Below, one piece after another: positions 17,748-25,607 of a stretch of 64,000 bases of DNA (its first letter is position 1; each line of letters opens with the position of its first letter). The notes beneath the pieces are model-generated. The model was not told where the DNA came from, did no database searches, and was given only the letters and a program-made list of their open reading frames with translations. The translations under genes and the position numbers were made by a program. This DNA is from Nostoc linckia NIES-25 (lineage in GTDB: Bacteria; Cyanobacteriota; Cyanobacteriia; Cyanobacteriales; Nostocaceae): contig NZ_AP018222.1 of the NCBI RefSeq assembly GCF_002368035.1, positions 806,001-870,000 on the forward strand, given 5' to 3'.

Positions 17748-18104
17748 ATGAGTACATTGTACGAAAAAATTGGCGGAAAACCTACTATTGAGAAAGTAGT
17801 AGATGAGCTTCACAAACGCATTCTTGCAGATAACAGCCTCAAGGGTTTTTTCGCTAATACAGATATGGTCAAACAACGTAATCATCAGATTACTTTCTTC
17901 TCTCAAATATTTGAAGGGCCAAAGGAATACAGCGGTCGTCCAATGGACAAAACCCATGCAGGTATGGCACTACAGCAACCACACTTCGATGCGATCGCCA
18001 AATATCTGAGTGAATCAATGTCTGTAGCTGGAGTATCCGCAGATGATACAAAAGCTGCATTAGATCGAGTCTCGAACTTGAAACCCGCTATTTTGAACAA
18101 ATAA
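17748..18104 (+). CDS. glbN: GlbN, cyanoglobin (group I truncated haemoglobin)
   Basis: 118 residues with the truncated-globin pattern: LYEKIGGKPTIEKVVD, FFANTDM, proximal His70 in KTHAGM and a second candidate haem ligand His46 in RNHQ. The closest protein I recall is Nostoc commune GlbN, which is also encoded between nifU and nifH and is made under nitrogen starvation. A role in oxygen scavenging or delivery during nitrogen fixation is proposed for that protein. A strong AAGGAGA site precedes the ATG. Many heterocystous strains lack this gene. Confidence 0.95.
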   Translation: MSTLYEKIGGKPTIEKVVDELHKRILADNSLKGFFANTDMVKQRNHQITFFSQIFEGPKEYSGRPMDKTHAGMALQQPHFDAIAKYLSESMSVAGVSADDTKAALDRVSNLKPAILNK

Positions 18105-18206
18105 TCGGACTTAGAAATTGGTTGTTGACGAATATTTAAGTCAATTCCTACTAAGTTTTGCAAGCTGAAACACATTACGACGTATTTGTAAATTGCGTAA
18201 TCTCTT

Positions 18207-18236
18207 AGTCATTAGTCAAATGACTAATGACTAGGA
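18207..18236. repeat. Inverted TAGTCATTAGTCA repeat between glbN and nifH
   Basis: TTAGTCATTAGTCA faces TGACTAATGACTA with almost no loop, giving a tight hairpin. It is built from the same heptamer family as the nifS-nifU gap. The rest of the gap (18237-18432) should hold the nifH promoter. Confidence 0.75.
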
Positions 18237-18432
18237 CAAAAGACAAAATACAAATTACCAAAAGAAAACAAATTTAACTGGGAAATATATGCACTTACTT
18301 ATCTATGTTTTGATTGTGGAGCGATCGCCACCAGCGATGTTCTACAAATCCTCACAGCCATAGCTCCGACAGGCGTGAGATCCTCAAACAAAAAAGACCC
18401 ACCAACCAACCAATTGCAGGAAAACAAGAACA

Positions 18433-19326
18433 ATGACTGACGAAAATATTAGACAGATAGCTTTCTACGGTAAAGGTGGTATCGGTAAATCTACCACCTC
18501 CCAAAACACCCTCGCAGCTATGGCAGAAATGGGTCAGCGCATCATGATTGTGGGTTGCGACCCCAAAGCTGACTCCACCCGTTTGATGCTCCACAGTAAA
18601 GCTCAAACCACAGTTCTTCACCTCGCTGCTGAACGTGGTGCAGTAGAAGATTTAGAACTCGAAGAAGTAATGCTCACCGGTTTCCGTGGTGTTAAGTGCG
18701 TGGAGTCTGGTGGTCCAGAACCCGGTGTAGGTTGCGCCGGTCGTGGTATCATCACCGCTATTAACTTCTTGGAAGAAGCTGGTGCTTACCAAGACCTAGA
18801 CTTCGTATCTTACGACGTATTGGGTGACGTTGTGTGCGGTGGTTTTGCTATGCCTATCCGTGAAGGTAAAGCACAAGAAATCTACATCGTTACCTCTGGT
18901 GAAATGATGGCGATGTACGCTGCTAACAACATCGCTCGTGGTATTTTGAAATATGCTCACTCCGGCGGCGTGCGTTTGGGTGGTTTGATTTGTAACAGCC
19001 GTAAAGTTGACCGGGAAATCGAATTGATCGAAACTTTGGCTGAACGTTTGAACACTCAAATGATTCACTTCGTACCCCGCGACAACATCGTTCAACACGC
19101 AGAATTACGCCGGATGACTGTTAACGAATACGCACCCGACAGCACACAAGGTAACGAATACCGCGCACTAGCTAAGAAGATCATCAACAACGACAAGCTC
19201 ACAATCCCCACACCAATCGAAATGGATGAGCTAGAAGCATTGTTGGTTGAATTCGGTATTCTTGATGATGATACCAAGCACGCAGACATCATCGGTAAAA
19301 CTGCTGCTGAAGCACCTGTTAGCTAA
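18433..19326 (+). CDS. nifH: NifH, nitrogenase iron protein
   Basis: The homodimeric ATP-driven reductase of nitrogenase. It has the Walker A motif GKGGIGKST (13-21), the [4Fe-4S] ligands Cys101 (GVGCAGRG) and Cys135 (VVCGGFA), and Arg104, the ADP-ribosylation site in other organisms. Length (297 aa) is standard and the frame is uninterrupted. It is followed by nifD as in all heterocystous cyanobacteria. The codons are clearly biased toward C-ending forms, as expected for a highly expressed gene. Confidence 0.99.
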   Translation: MTDENIRQIAFYGKGGIGKSTTSQNTLAAMAEMGQRIMIVGCDPKADSTRLMLHSKAQTTVLHLAAERGAVEDLELEEVMLTGFRGVKCVESGGPEPGVGCAGRGIITAINFLEEAGAYQDLDFVSYDVLGDVVCGGFAMPIREGKAQEIYIVTSGEMMAMYAANNIARGILKYAHSGGVRLGGLICNSRKVDREIELIETLAERLNTQMIHFVPRDNIVQHAELRRMTVNEYAPDSTQGNEYRALAKKIINNDKLTIPTPIEMDELEALLVEFGILDDDTKHADIIGKTAAEAPVS

Positions 19327-19339
19327 CTAAACTCTGATG

Positions 19340-19470
19340 TAGAAAAAGGAAAAGGAAACAATTGCATAATTTACCTTTTACCTTCTTTCTACCGATTACC
19401 TGTATCCCCCAAGGGGACTGCAAGTCCCCAACCCCACAGGGGACGAAGTTCCCCTTCCTATCCCCGTTCC
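19340..19470. repeat. Hairpin-forming repeats between nifH and nifD
   Basis: GTAGAAAAAGGAAAAGG (19339-19356) faces CCTTTTACCTTCTTTCTAC (19374-19392). Then CAAGGGGACTGCAAGTCCCC and CAGGGGACGAAGTTCCCC form two smaller hairpins. A processing or stabilising role is possible but not shown. Confidence 0.7.
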
Positions 19471-19491
19471 TTAGGAGCTAGAGAGGCAAAA

Positions 19492-20934
19492 ATGACTCCT
19501 CCAGAAAATCAAAACATCATCGAAGAAAGAAAAGAACTAATTAAGGAAGTACTAAGCGCTTATCCCGAAAAAGCAGCGAAAAAACGGGAAAAGCACCTAA
19601 ACGTATACGAAGAAGGTAAGAGCGATTGCGGCGTTAAATCTAACATCAAATCTCTTCCTGGTGTAATGACCGCTCGTGGTTGTGCTTACGCCGGTTCTAA
19701 GGGTGTGGTTTGGGGTCCTATTAAGGACATGATCCACATCAGCCACGGGCCTGTAGGTTGCGGTTACTGGTCTTGGTCTGGTCGTCGTAACTACTACATC
19801 GGCACCACAGGTGTAGACACCTTTGGTACTATGCACTTCACCTCTGACTTCCAAGAACGCGATATCGTTTTTGGTGGTGACAAAAAACTCACCAAACTAA
19901 TCCAAGAATTGGAAGTTCTTTTCCCCCTTAACCGTGGTGTTTCCATTCAATCTGAATGTCCCATCGGTCTAATCGGGGATGACATCGAAGCAGTAGCTCG
20001 GAACACATCCAAAGAAATTGGCAAGCCAGTTGTTCCCGTTCGTTGCGAAGGTTTCCGGGGTGTTTCTCAGTCCTTGGGTCACCACATCGCTAACGACATG
20101 GTGCGTGACTGGGTGTTCACCAGAGCCGACAAAGAGAAAAAAGAAGGCAAATTACAATTCGAGTCTACTCCTTACGACGTAGCAATTATCGGTGACTACA
20201 ACATCGGTGGTGATGCTTGGGCTAGCCGGATTCTGTTAGAAGAACTAGGCTTGCGCGTAGTTGCTCAGTGGTCTGGTGATGGTACAATCAACGAAATGTT
20301 GATGACACCGAATGTGAAGATGAACTTGATTCACTGCTACCGTTCGATGAACTACATCAGCCGTCACATGGAAGAAGCTTATGGTATACCCTGGTTGGAA
20401 TACAATTTCTTCGGCCCCACCAAGATTGCTGAATCTTTACGGGAAATCGCTTCTAAATTTGACTCCAAGATCCAAGAAAACGCTGAGAAGATCATCGCTA
20501 AATATCAGCCTACAATGGATGCGATCGTTAACAAGTATCGCCCCCGTTTGGAAGGTAAGACCGTTGCGATGATGGTTGGTGGTTTGCGTCCTCGCCACGT
20601 TGTACCCGCTTTCCAAGATTTGGGTATGAAGATGGTCGGTACAGGTTATGAGTTCGCTCACAACGACGACTACAAACGTACCACCCACTACATCGAAAAC
20701 GGCACCATCGTTTACGATGACGTTACCGCTTACGAATTCGAGGAATTTGTAAAAGCACTCAAGCCAGATTTAATTGCTTCTGGTGTGAAAGAGAAGTACG
20801 TCTTCCAAAAGATGGGTCTACCCTTCCGTCAAATGCACTCCTGGGATTACTCCGAACCTAGCGATCGCTCTTACAAGCCAATTGAATCAACATTTTTTAG
20901 CTGTCGGAGAAAAAAGAGCCTATTTCTAGCCTAA
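19492..20934 (+). CDS. nifD: NifD 5' part, nitrogenase MoFe protein alpha chain, interrupted by the nifD element
   Basis: Codons 1-454 are genuine NifD. P-cluster ligands C64, C90 and C156, and FeMo-cofactor ligands C282 and H449, are present. At 20844-20854 the sequence enters GGATTACTCCG. Beyond it the frame leaves NifD and reads 26 unrelated residues (from EPSDRSYKP) to a stop at 20932-20934. The missing 46 residues, starting GPYHGYDGFA, are encoded at 51983-52120. The unexcised product would lack the conserved C-terminus, so active nitrogenase needs the DNA rearrangement seen in heterocysts of related species. Confidence 0.98.
   Translation: MTPPENQNIIEERKELIKEVLSAYPEKAAKKREKHLNVYEEGKSDCGVKSNIKSLPGVMTARGCAYAGSKGVVWGPIKDMIHISHGPVGCGYWSWSGRRNYYIGTTGVDTFGTMHFTSDFQERDIVFGGDKKLTKLIQELEVLFPLNRGVSIQSECPIGLIGDDIEAVARNTSKEIGKPVVPVRCEGFRGVSQSLGHHIANDMVRDWVFTRADKEKKEGKLQFESTPYDVAIIGDYNIGGDAWASRILLEELGLRVVAQWSGDGTINEMLMTPNVKMNLIHCYRSMNYISRHMEEAYGIPWLEYNFFGPTKIAESLREIASKFDSKIQENAEKIIAKYQPTMDAIVNKYRPRLEGKTVAMMVGGLRPRHVVPAFQDLGMKMVGTGYEFAHNDDYKRTTHYIENGTIVYDDVTAYEFEEFVKALKPDLIASGVKEKYVFQKMGLPFRQMHSWDYSEPSDRSYKPIESTFFSCRRKKSLFLA
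20844..20854 (+). repeat. Left recombination site of the nifD element
   Basis: GGATTACTCCG within the nifD codons for Trp451-Ser454. It is identical to the right copy at 51973-51983. Confidence 0.97.
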
Positions 20935-21128
20935 ATGCAAATTACAGGATTATTCACTAACAATCTGTTTTGATGCTTTAGATAATATAACTCTTATAGA
21001 GTCTGGTTTTTAAATTTGAAAAGCATTTTCCTTAAAGAAAAACTGTTAAATAAAAGACTATTTTAAATGACAATTTTTTAGATTAAATGGGGCGATCGCG
21101 TGATAGGGGTGGAAGCAGATATTGGCAA

Positions 21129-21160
21129 AAGGGGAGTACAGATACTTCCGTACTCCCCTT
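21129..21160 (-). terminator. Rho-independent terminator for the 67-residue gene
   Basis: A perfect 10-bp stem (21129-21138 with 21151-21160). Read on the minus strand it runs into a TTTT stretch. It lies 29 bp after the stop of the small gene. Confidence 0.7.
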
Positions 21161-21188
21161 ATTATTAATTATACAACGAAGGAGTATT

Positions 21189-21392
21189 TCAGGCTTCTGC
21201 TCCTTCTAAGTCTTGATCGTCCGAACCGAACAAATTACCAATAGCCTCATCGTGTCGCTCCCAACCTTCTTCCCAAGCTTCAATTCCCTTTTCAGTTACA
21301 TATTCGCCAACTTTTTGGCCTGCTGCTGTTGCTGCTCCTGTTACAAAAGCTACTCCGACTCCGGTTGCAATAGTCGATATAGGTTCTGCCAT
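21189..21392 (-). CDS. Small glycine-rich helical protein, 67 aa
   Basis: The N-terminal half (TIATGVGVAFVTGAATAAGQ) is a Gly/Ala-rich hydrophobic helix of glycine-zipper type. The C-terminal half is acidic with Trp residues (EAWEEGWERHDEA). It has its own terminator. Such a shape fits a small membrane-inserting peptide or bacteriocin-like protein, but I recognise no family. It is the first gene inside the left border of the nifD element. Confidence 0.55.
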   Translation of the reverse strand: MAEPISTIATGVGVAFVTGAATAAGQKVGEYVTEKGIEAWEEGWERHDEAIGNLFGSDDQDLEGAEA

Positions 21393-21530
21393 CTCTAAAG
21401 ACCTAGTGAAAAACTATATTTTTAAGTGTAACCAGAAACACATGAAGCATCAGTACGAAATAAATAAAGATTAGGTTTAATTTCTTTATCGAAATAGATA
21501 TTATAGTCTAGGCAAAATACGTAGTCGTAG

Positions 21531-21558
21531 GGTGCGTTGTCGCGTAGCGCAACGCACC
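21531..21558. repeat. REP-like palindrome upstream of the RAYT gene
   Basis: GGTGCGTTG and CAACGCACC arms around TCGCGTAGCG. Copies also follow the RAYT gene and its partial duplicate, and more occur elsewhere in the window. Confidence 0.85.
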
Positions 21559-21605
21559 ACATAAATCATGGGCATCCTAAAAACAAATGTCATCTCCTCA
21601 TATCT

Positions 21606-22157
21606 ATGCCCAATTACCGCAGACTCCATATTTCTGGAGCTACTTACTTCATCACCCAAGTTACTTACCAACGACAACCTTGGCTTTGCTCTGATATCGG
21701 ACGTACTGCTGTTCGTGCTGCCCTTGGACATGTCAGAAAAAATTATGCTTTTTCCATTGATGCATTTGTTCTTTTGCCCGATCATTTTCATACTTTATGG
21801 ACTTTGCCTGCGGGAGATAGTAATTTATCGATGCGAATGCTTTTGATCAAACGTTTTGTGACTAAATACTACGGGCATCAGCTAGGGCTTGATGTGGCTA
21901 TCTCCCGTTCACGAGAAAAACGAAAAGAAAGAAATTTATGGCAACGCCGTTTTTGGGAGCATCTAATTAGAGACGATGTTGATTTTGCTAATCATTGTGA
22001 CTATATTCACTATAATCCTGTACGGCATCAACTCTGTGAATCACCACAAGAATGGGCTTTTTCGAGTGTTCATCGTTTTATCCAGCAGAACATTTACTCG
22101 TTAGATTGGGGTAACAGTGGTAAGGTTCAACTTGTGTCTGATATTTGGGATGTTTAA
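21606..22157 (+). CDS. RAYT, REP-associated tyrosine (Y1) transposase
   Basis: 183 residues starting at the ATG at 21606; an upstream extension runs into the palindrome. It has the MPNYRR and FITQVTYQRQPW start of TnpA_REP proteins, the metal-binding His pair in LLPDHFHTLW and the candidate catalytic Tyr in DYIHYNPVRH. These single-strand transposases mobilise REP palindromes. Matching palindromes lie immediately on both sides (21531-21558 and 22164-22191). The frame looks intact, so it may be active. Confidence 0.88.
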   Translation: MPNYRRLHISGATYFITQVTYQRQPWLCSDIGRTAVRAALGHVRKNYAFSIDAFVLLPDHFHTLWTLPAGDSNLSMRMLLIKRFVTKYYGHQLGLDVAISRSREKRKERNLWQRRFWEHLIRDDVDFANHCDYIHYNPVRHQLCESPQEWAFSSVHRFIQQNIYSLDWGNSGKVQLVSDIWDV

Positions 22158-22163
22158 AATCAT

Positions 22164-22191
22164 GGTGCGTTGCGCTTCGCGACAACGCACC
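22164..22191. repeat. REP-like palindrome after the RAYT gene
   Basis: GGTGCGTTG / CAACGCACC arms. It is part of the tandemly duplicated 333-bp unit. Confidence 0.85.
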
Positions 22192-22199
22192 CTACTGAA

Positions 22200-22491
22200 T
22201 TACTACGGGCATCAGCTAGGGCTTGATGTGGCTATCTCCCGTTCACGAGAAAAACGAAAAGAAAGAAATTTATGGCAACGCCGCTTTTGGGAGCATCTAA
22301 TTAGAGACGATGTTGATTTTGCCAATCATTGTGACTACATTCACTATAATCCTGTACGGCATCAACTCTGTGAATCACCACAAGAATGGGCTTTTTCGAG
22401 TGTTCATCGTTTTATTCAGCAGAACATTTACTCGTTAGATTGGGGTAGCAGTGGTGAGGTTGAACCTGTGTCTGATATTTGGGATGTTTAA
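22200..22491 (+). pseudogene. Tandem partial copy of the RAYT gene
   Basis: From the TACTACGGGCATCAGC segment on, this repeats 21867-22157 with only a few base changes, followed by its own palindrome. It encodes the C-terminal half (from YYGHQLG) but lacks the DHFH metal site, so it cannot be an active transposase. The frame stays open and joins to an unrelated upstream stretch. The offset between copies is 333 bp. Confidence 0.85.
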
Positions 22492-22497
22492 AATGAT

Positions 22498-22525
22498 GGT
22501 GCGTTGCGCTTCGCGATAACGCACC
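22498..22525. repeat. REP-like palindrome after the RAYT partial copy
   Basis: Same arms as the copy at 22164, with one base changed in the loop (GATAACG for GACAACG). Confidence 0.85.
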
Positions 22526-22677
22526 CTACTGAATTACTCAATCATCTTTGGTTTCGTACAGTCAGTTTAATGGCGATCGCCTTTACTCGATAACCAGCTT
22601 GCGATCGCCATTTATAAGCGATCGCAACTCATAAATTGCTGCATTCTCACGGTGTACGATCGCCACCAATCACTAAA

Positions 22678-24216
22678 TCACTGCCCGTTAATCCGAATTA
22701 AGTCTGTCAAAATATTATCCAAACTACCGTTAACTTGAATGCGATCGATTTTCTCTGCAATGCGTTCTAAAACTTCGAGTTCCTTGAGACGCAAGGCTAC
22801 AGGGTTATCCTCCATCACTTTGGCAGTGTTTAACATACTGCGGGTGGCGGCGGTTTCTTCTCTGCGTCTGACTACGTTTGCTTGAGCGGCTTTTTCTGCT
22901 TCCACAACTTTGCTCAAGATAGTCTTAATCTCGCCAGGTAAGATAATATCTTTGACGCCTACAGAATCTACTTCGATTCCATAGTCTGCGGTTTTCTGGC
23001 GGATATATTCGGATATACTTCTGTCAATTGCACCTTTATCTTCTAATAAGGCATCTAAATTGCGTTCGCCGATCGCACCACGCAATGCAAATTGTAATTC
23101 TTTGTATAAGAAGCCGGCAATATCTGACAAGCCGCTTTTTGCTCTCAACGGATCGAGGATGCGGAAGCCAGCTGTCAAATTTAAACGCAGAGGTACTTTA
23201 TCCTTAGAAAGGATGTCTTGACCTGATACTTCCATATTTTGCAGTCGCAAGTCGATGGTTTCAGTTAAAAAAGAGCGTCCAAATAACCACCAAGCGTGTA
23301 TACCTGGCGATCGCTGTCCTTGAAACTCTTGATTAATGTATAATAGTCCGATATGCTGTGCGGGTACTTGGCAAATATGCAAACAGTTGCGACTGAGCAA
23401 TTTCACATCTGCTGAACCTTCAACCAACTCAGCCACTAAGCGAGACTCTAACTGAGCATCAGTGCTGATGTCGATGATTTCCACCTCAACACCTTGCCAA
23501 AAGAGTTTGCGGCTAGTGGGTGGCAAAATCGAAATAACTTTCCCTCGATACCGCACAATTGCAACTTGCCAATTCAGTAATTGTACTGTTTGGCAGTAAG
23601 CAGCAATAAAATCTGGATGTTTTTCAATTAGGACATCTTCTAGAGGAAAGTCTGGGTTAGGTACAATTCGGCTGAGAGTTCGGACAGAAACATCCCGATC
23701 TACTGACCAAAAAGCATATTCTCCAGGTTCTAGAGGTCGGACAAAATCATTTTGCACGTACAGTAAACCAATTTCATACTCGGAAATTTGGAACTTTTTC
23801 ACTCCATTCAAGCTGATTTTACGTAGTTGCTGCACAAAAGAACTAGGCAATTCTAAGCTTTCTTCTAAGTTGAAGATATAAGATTCTACCTCAATAAAAC
23901 CACGCCAAAAAGCTACCAATTGATTTGGTGCAACGCTTACCCAATTCTGACCGTAGCGTACTAAAGCCGCTTGGTTGTATGCAGTTCTGACAATCAATAA
24001 ATGTTGTTGCAGTTCAGTCTGATGATTCCGCAACAACAGTTCTAGGTTTTCAATTTGAGCTTGTGGCTGGTTGAGGTCGTAGGTTTTAACTTGCCAATGG
24101 CGACCAAAATAAGTGTGTGTACCAGGCTGTAAAATTTTCTTGAAGTCGCTGCGATGGTATAGGATACCGATTTCGTTAGGTTTAATATAAAATGTTTCCC
24201 ACATAGTAATTTGCAT
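22678..24216 (-). CDS. SPFH/slipin-like protein with repeated N-terminal modules
   Basis: About 512 residues from the Met at 24216; starts at 24258 and 24204 are also possible. Three related modules of about 130 residues each begin with a variant of xxExGLLYxxxxFxxxLxPGxHxxW (for example EIGILYHRSDFKKILQPG). The last module enters a band-7/SPFH domain with ILSKDKVPLRLNLTAGFRI and a GVKDIILPGEIKTIL helix, then a coiled coil (about 430-490). SPFH proteins form membrane-associated assemblies. No clear transmembrane helix is present. Function is unknown. Confidence 0.8.
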   Translation of the reverse strand: MQITMWETFYIKPNEIGILYHRSDFKKILQPGTHTYFGRHWQVKTYDLNQPQAQIENLELLLRNHQTELQQHLLIVRTAYNQAALVRYGQNWVSVAPNQLVAFWRGFIEVESYIFNLEESLELPSSFVQQLRKISLNGVKKFQISEYEIGLLYVQNDFVRPLEPGEYAFWSVDRDVSVRTLSRIVPNPDFPLEDVLIEKHPDFIAAYCQTVQLLNWQVAIVRYRGKVISILPPTSRKLFWQGVEVEIIDISTDAQLESRLVAELVEGSADVKLLSRNCLHICQVPAQHIGLLYINQEFQGQRSPGIHAWWLFGRSFLTETIDLRLQNMEVSGQDILSKDKVPLRLNLTAGFRILDPLRAKSGLSDIAGFLYKELQFALRGAIGERNLDALLEDKGAIDRSISEYIRQKTADYGIEVDSVGVKDIILPGEIKTILSKVVEAEKAAQANVVRRREETAATRSMLNTAKVMEDNPVALRLKELEVLERIAEKIDRIQVNGSLDNILTDLIRINGQ

Positions 24217-24266
24217 AGATAATTTGAGTGATATTTTAGGTAAGCTGCACCGATACAATCACACAT

Positions 24267-25275
24267 TTATAACCTTGCTTGAAACTAAATAGCACCTGTG
24301 ATTCAAATCGTAGTTTTAGAGCTTAAGTACTGGAGTAGACAGAATCGATCTTGATTTAGCCGCTCAAAGACTACTTGCTCTGTGTTTGTTGGAGTTTACA
24401 AACCTATAGACAAAGGCTAAGGATTTGTTTTAGCTTTATGTATTATTATACTACATTGTATTCTAATAGTGCAGATGTTTACAGCCCTGTAGAGACGTTG
24501 CACTGCAACGTCTCTACAACGATAAATCATGGATTTTAGCGTCTAATCCACATAATGCGTGATTTTGAAGTGGATATAATGTTTAAGTTGAGATCCAAGA
24601 TGTCAAAAAACGTAGTTTTCCTGGGGTTATATCATGTCCGCGTAATTAGTTATAATTCCCGCATCTGTGCAAAAACCACGAAAACCTCTTTCCCCCTACC
24701 CCCTGCTCCCCTGCGGTCTTAATGATAAGTCTTTAACCGGACACGATATTATTCCCATTGCAGACGCTATTTCTGTGGCAGTATTATATTCAGCTAAACC
24801 ATGCGATCGCAAAACTGCTGAGTCACTTTCCAAGCTTTCTACATTACCCTCAATCGCTAGTGGAGTAATGGTTAAATTTGTGCTGTACATAATACAAAAG
24901 ATTTTTTTACTCTGCTAATGCAAGTGTTTACAGTTGAGGTGCGGGCAAAAGTTTCTCCAGAACTGGATTAAGATTGCTGTGACTTTCCCCAGCAATGTGG
25001 AGAAAGATAACTGCGCTCAAATACGCCGTTCTATTTGCCAATTCAAAATCTCCGTAGAGAAATCGACTGTGGAAAACGAAGGGACATACTCAAGTTAAAG
25101 AGAAATACAGTTGCGCTAGCTCCTTGACTGTAGCCATCAAACACCACCTTGGGAGTGATGAAGGACAGCAAAACACTTGCACCGCAGAGTTGAGAAAATG
25201 GGGGTCTCGAACCTTTTGGGATTCGTACCATATTGGCTACCTTTACAGGGTAGTGTCTTTTAACCCGGACAGGGT
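24267..25275. other. Noncoding stretch with a palindrome and one doubtful small frame
   Basis: It contains a near-perfect palindrome TGTAGAGACGTTGCA...TGCAACGTCTCTACA at 24489-24519. A 64-residue minus-strand frame at 24696-24890 looks protein-like in composition but matches nothing I recognise and ends in low-complexity DNA. Sequence from about 25080 to 25275 shows tRNA-like pieces (a TGT anticodon-type arm on the minus strand near 25230-25250) that I could not fold into a full tRNA. Confidence 0.45.
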
Positions 25276-25351
25276 TGGGTGAAAGTATAGGAATCGAACC
25301 TACAACAAATCGATTATGAGTCGATCGCTCTTCCAATTGAGCTAACTTCCT
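25276..25351 (-). tRNA. tRNA with CAU anticodon, possibly degenerate
   Basis: A 76-base cloverleaf including an encoded CCA. The D arm has TAGCTCAATTGG, the anticodon loop is CTCATAA (anticodon CAU) and the T loop is TTCGATT. The first base pair is an A-A mismatch and there is a G-U pair in the acceptor stem, so it may be a decaying member of an array. Met and Ile2 identities cannot be separated by eye. It is one base from the next tRNA gene. Confidence 0.7.
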
Positions 25352-25352
25352 T

Positions 25353-25428
25353 TGGTGTTTGATACAGGAGTCGAACCTGTGACACATCGATTATGAGTCG
25401 ATCGCTCTGCCAACTGAGCTAATCAAAC
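25353..25428 (-). tRNA. tRNA with CAU anticodon (Met or Ile2)
   Basis: 76 bases including encoded CCA. The acceptor stem GTTTGAT/ATCAAAC pairs perfectly. D arm TAGCTCAGTTGG, anticodon loop CTCATAA and T arm ACAGG-TTCGACT-CCTGT are all canonical. Its low-GC acceptor stem is unlike typical chromosomal tRNA-Met, which fits tRNA arrays carried by mobile DNA. It lies one base upstream of the similar tRNA at 25276-25351. Confidence 0.9.
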
Positions 25429-25607
25429 GATGGCATAGTTTAAAGTACTCAGCGATATACGCTCATACCAAAGGTTGGCGCACCGGTCAGGCAGATGGAA
25501 CCCGAACCATAGCTTTGTAACTTTGTTACTATCCCGTTCAAATTTAGCATAAAGAGGCTGGGGACTGGGGATTGGGTATTAGGAAAGTTCTTTCCAAATC
25601 TTAATTC

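Noticed and set aside
25185..25275. Third tRNA (Thr-type TGT anticodon arm)
   Set aside because: An anticodon-like stem is present but the D and T arms do not pair.
25440..25560. Fourth tRNA upstream of the pair
   Set aside because: A T-loop-like GGTTCGGGTTCC is visible but its stem fails to pair beyond four bases.
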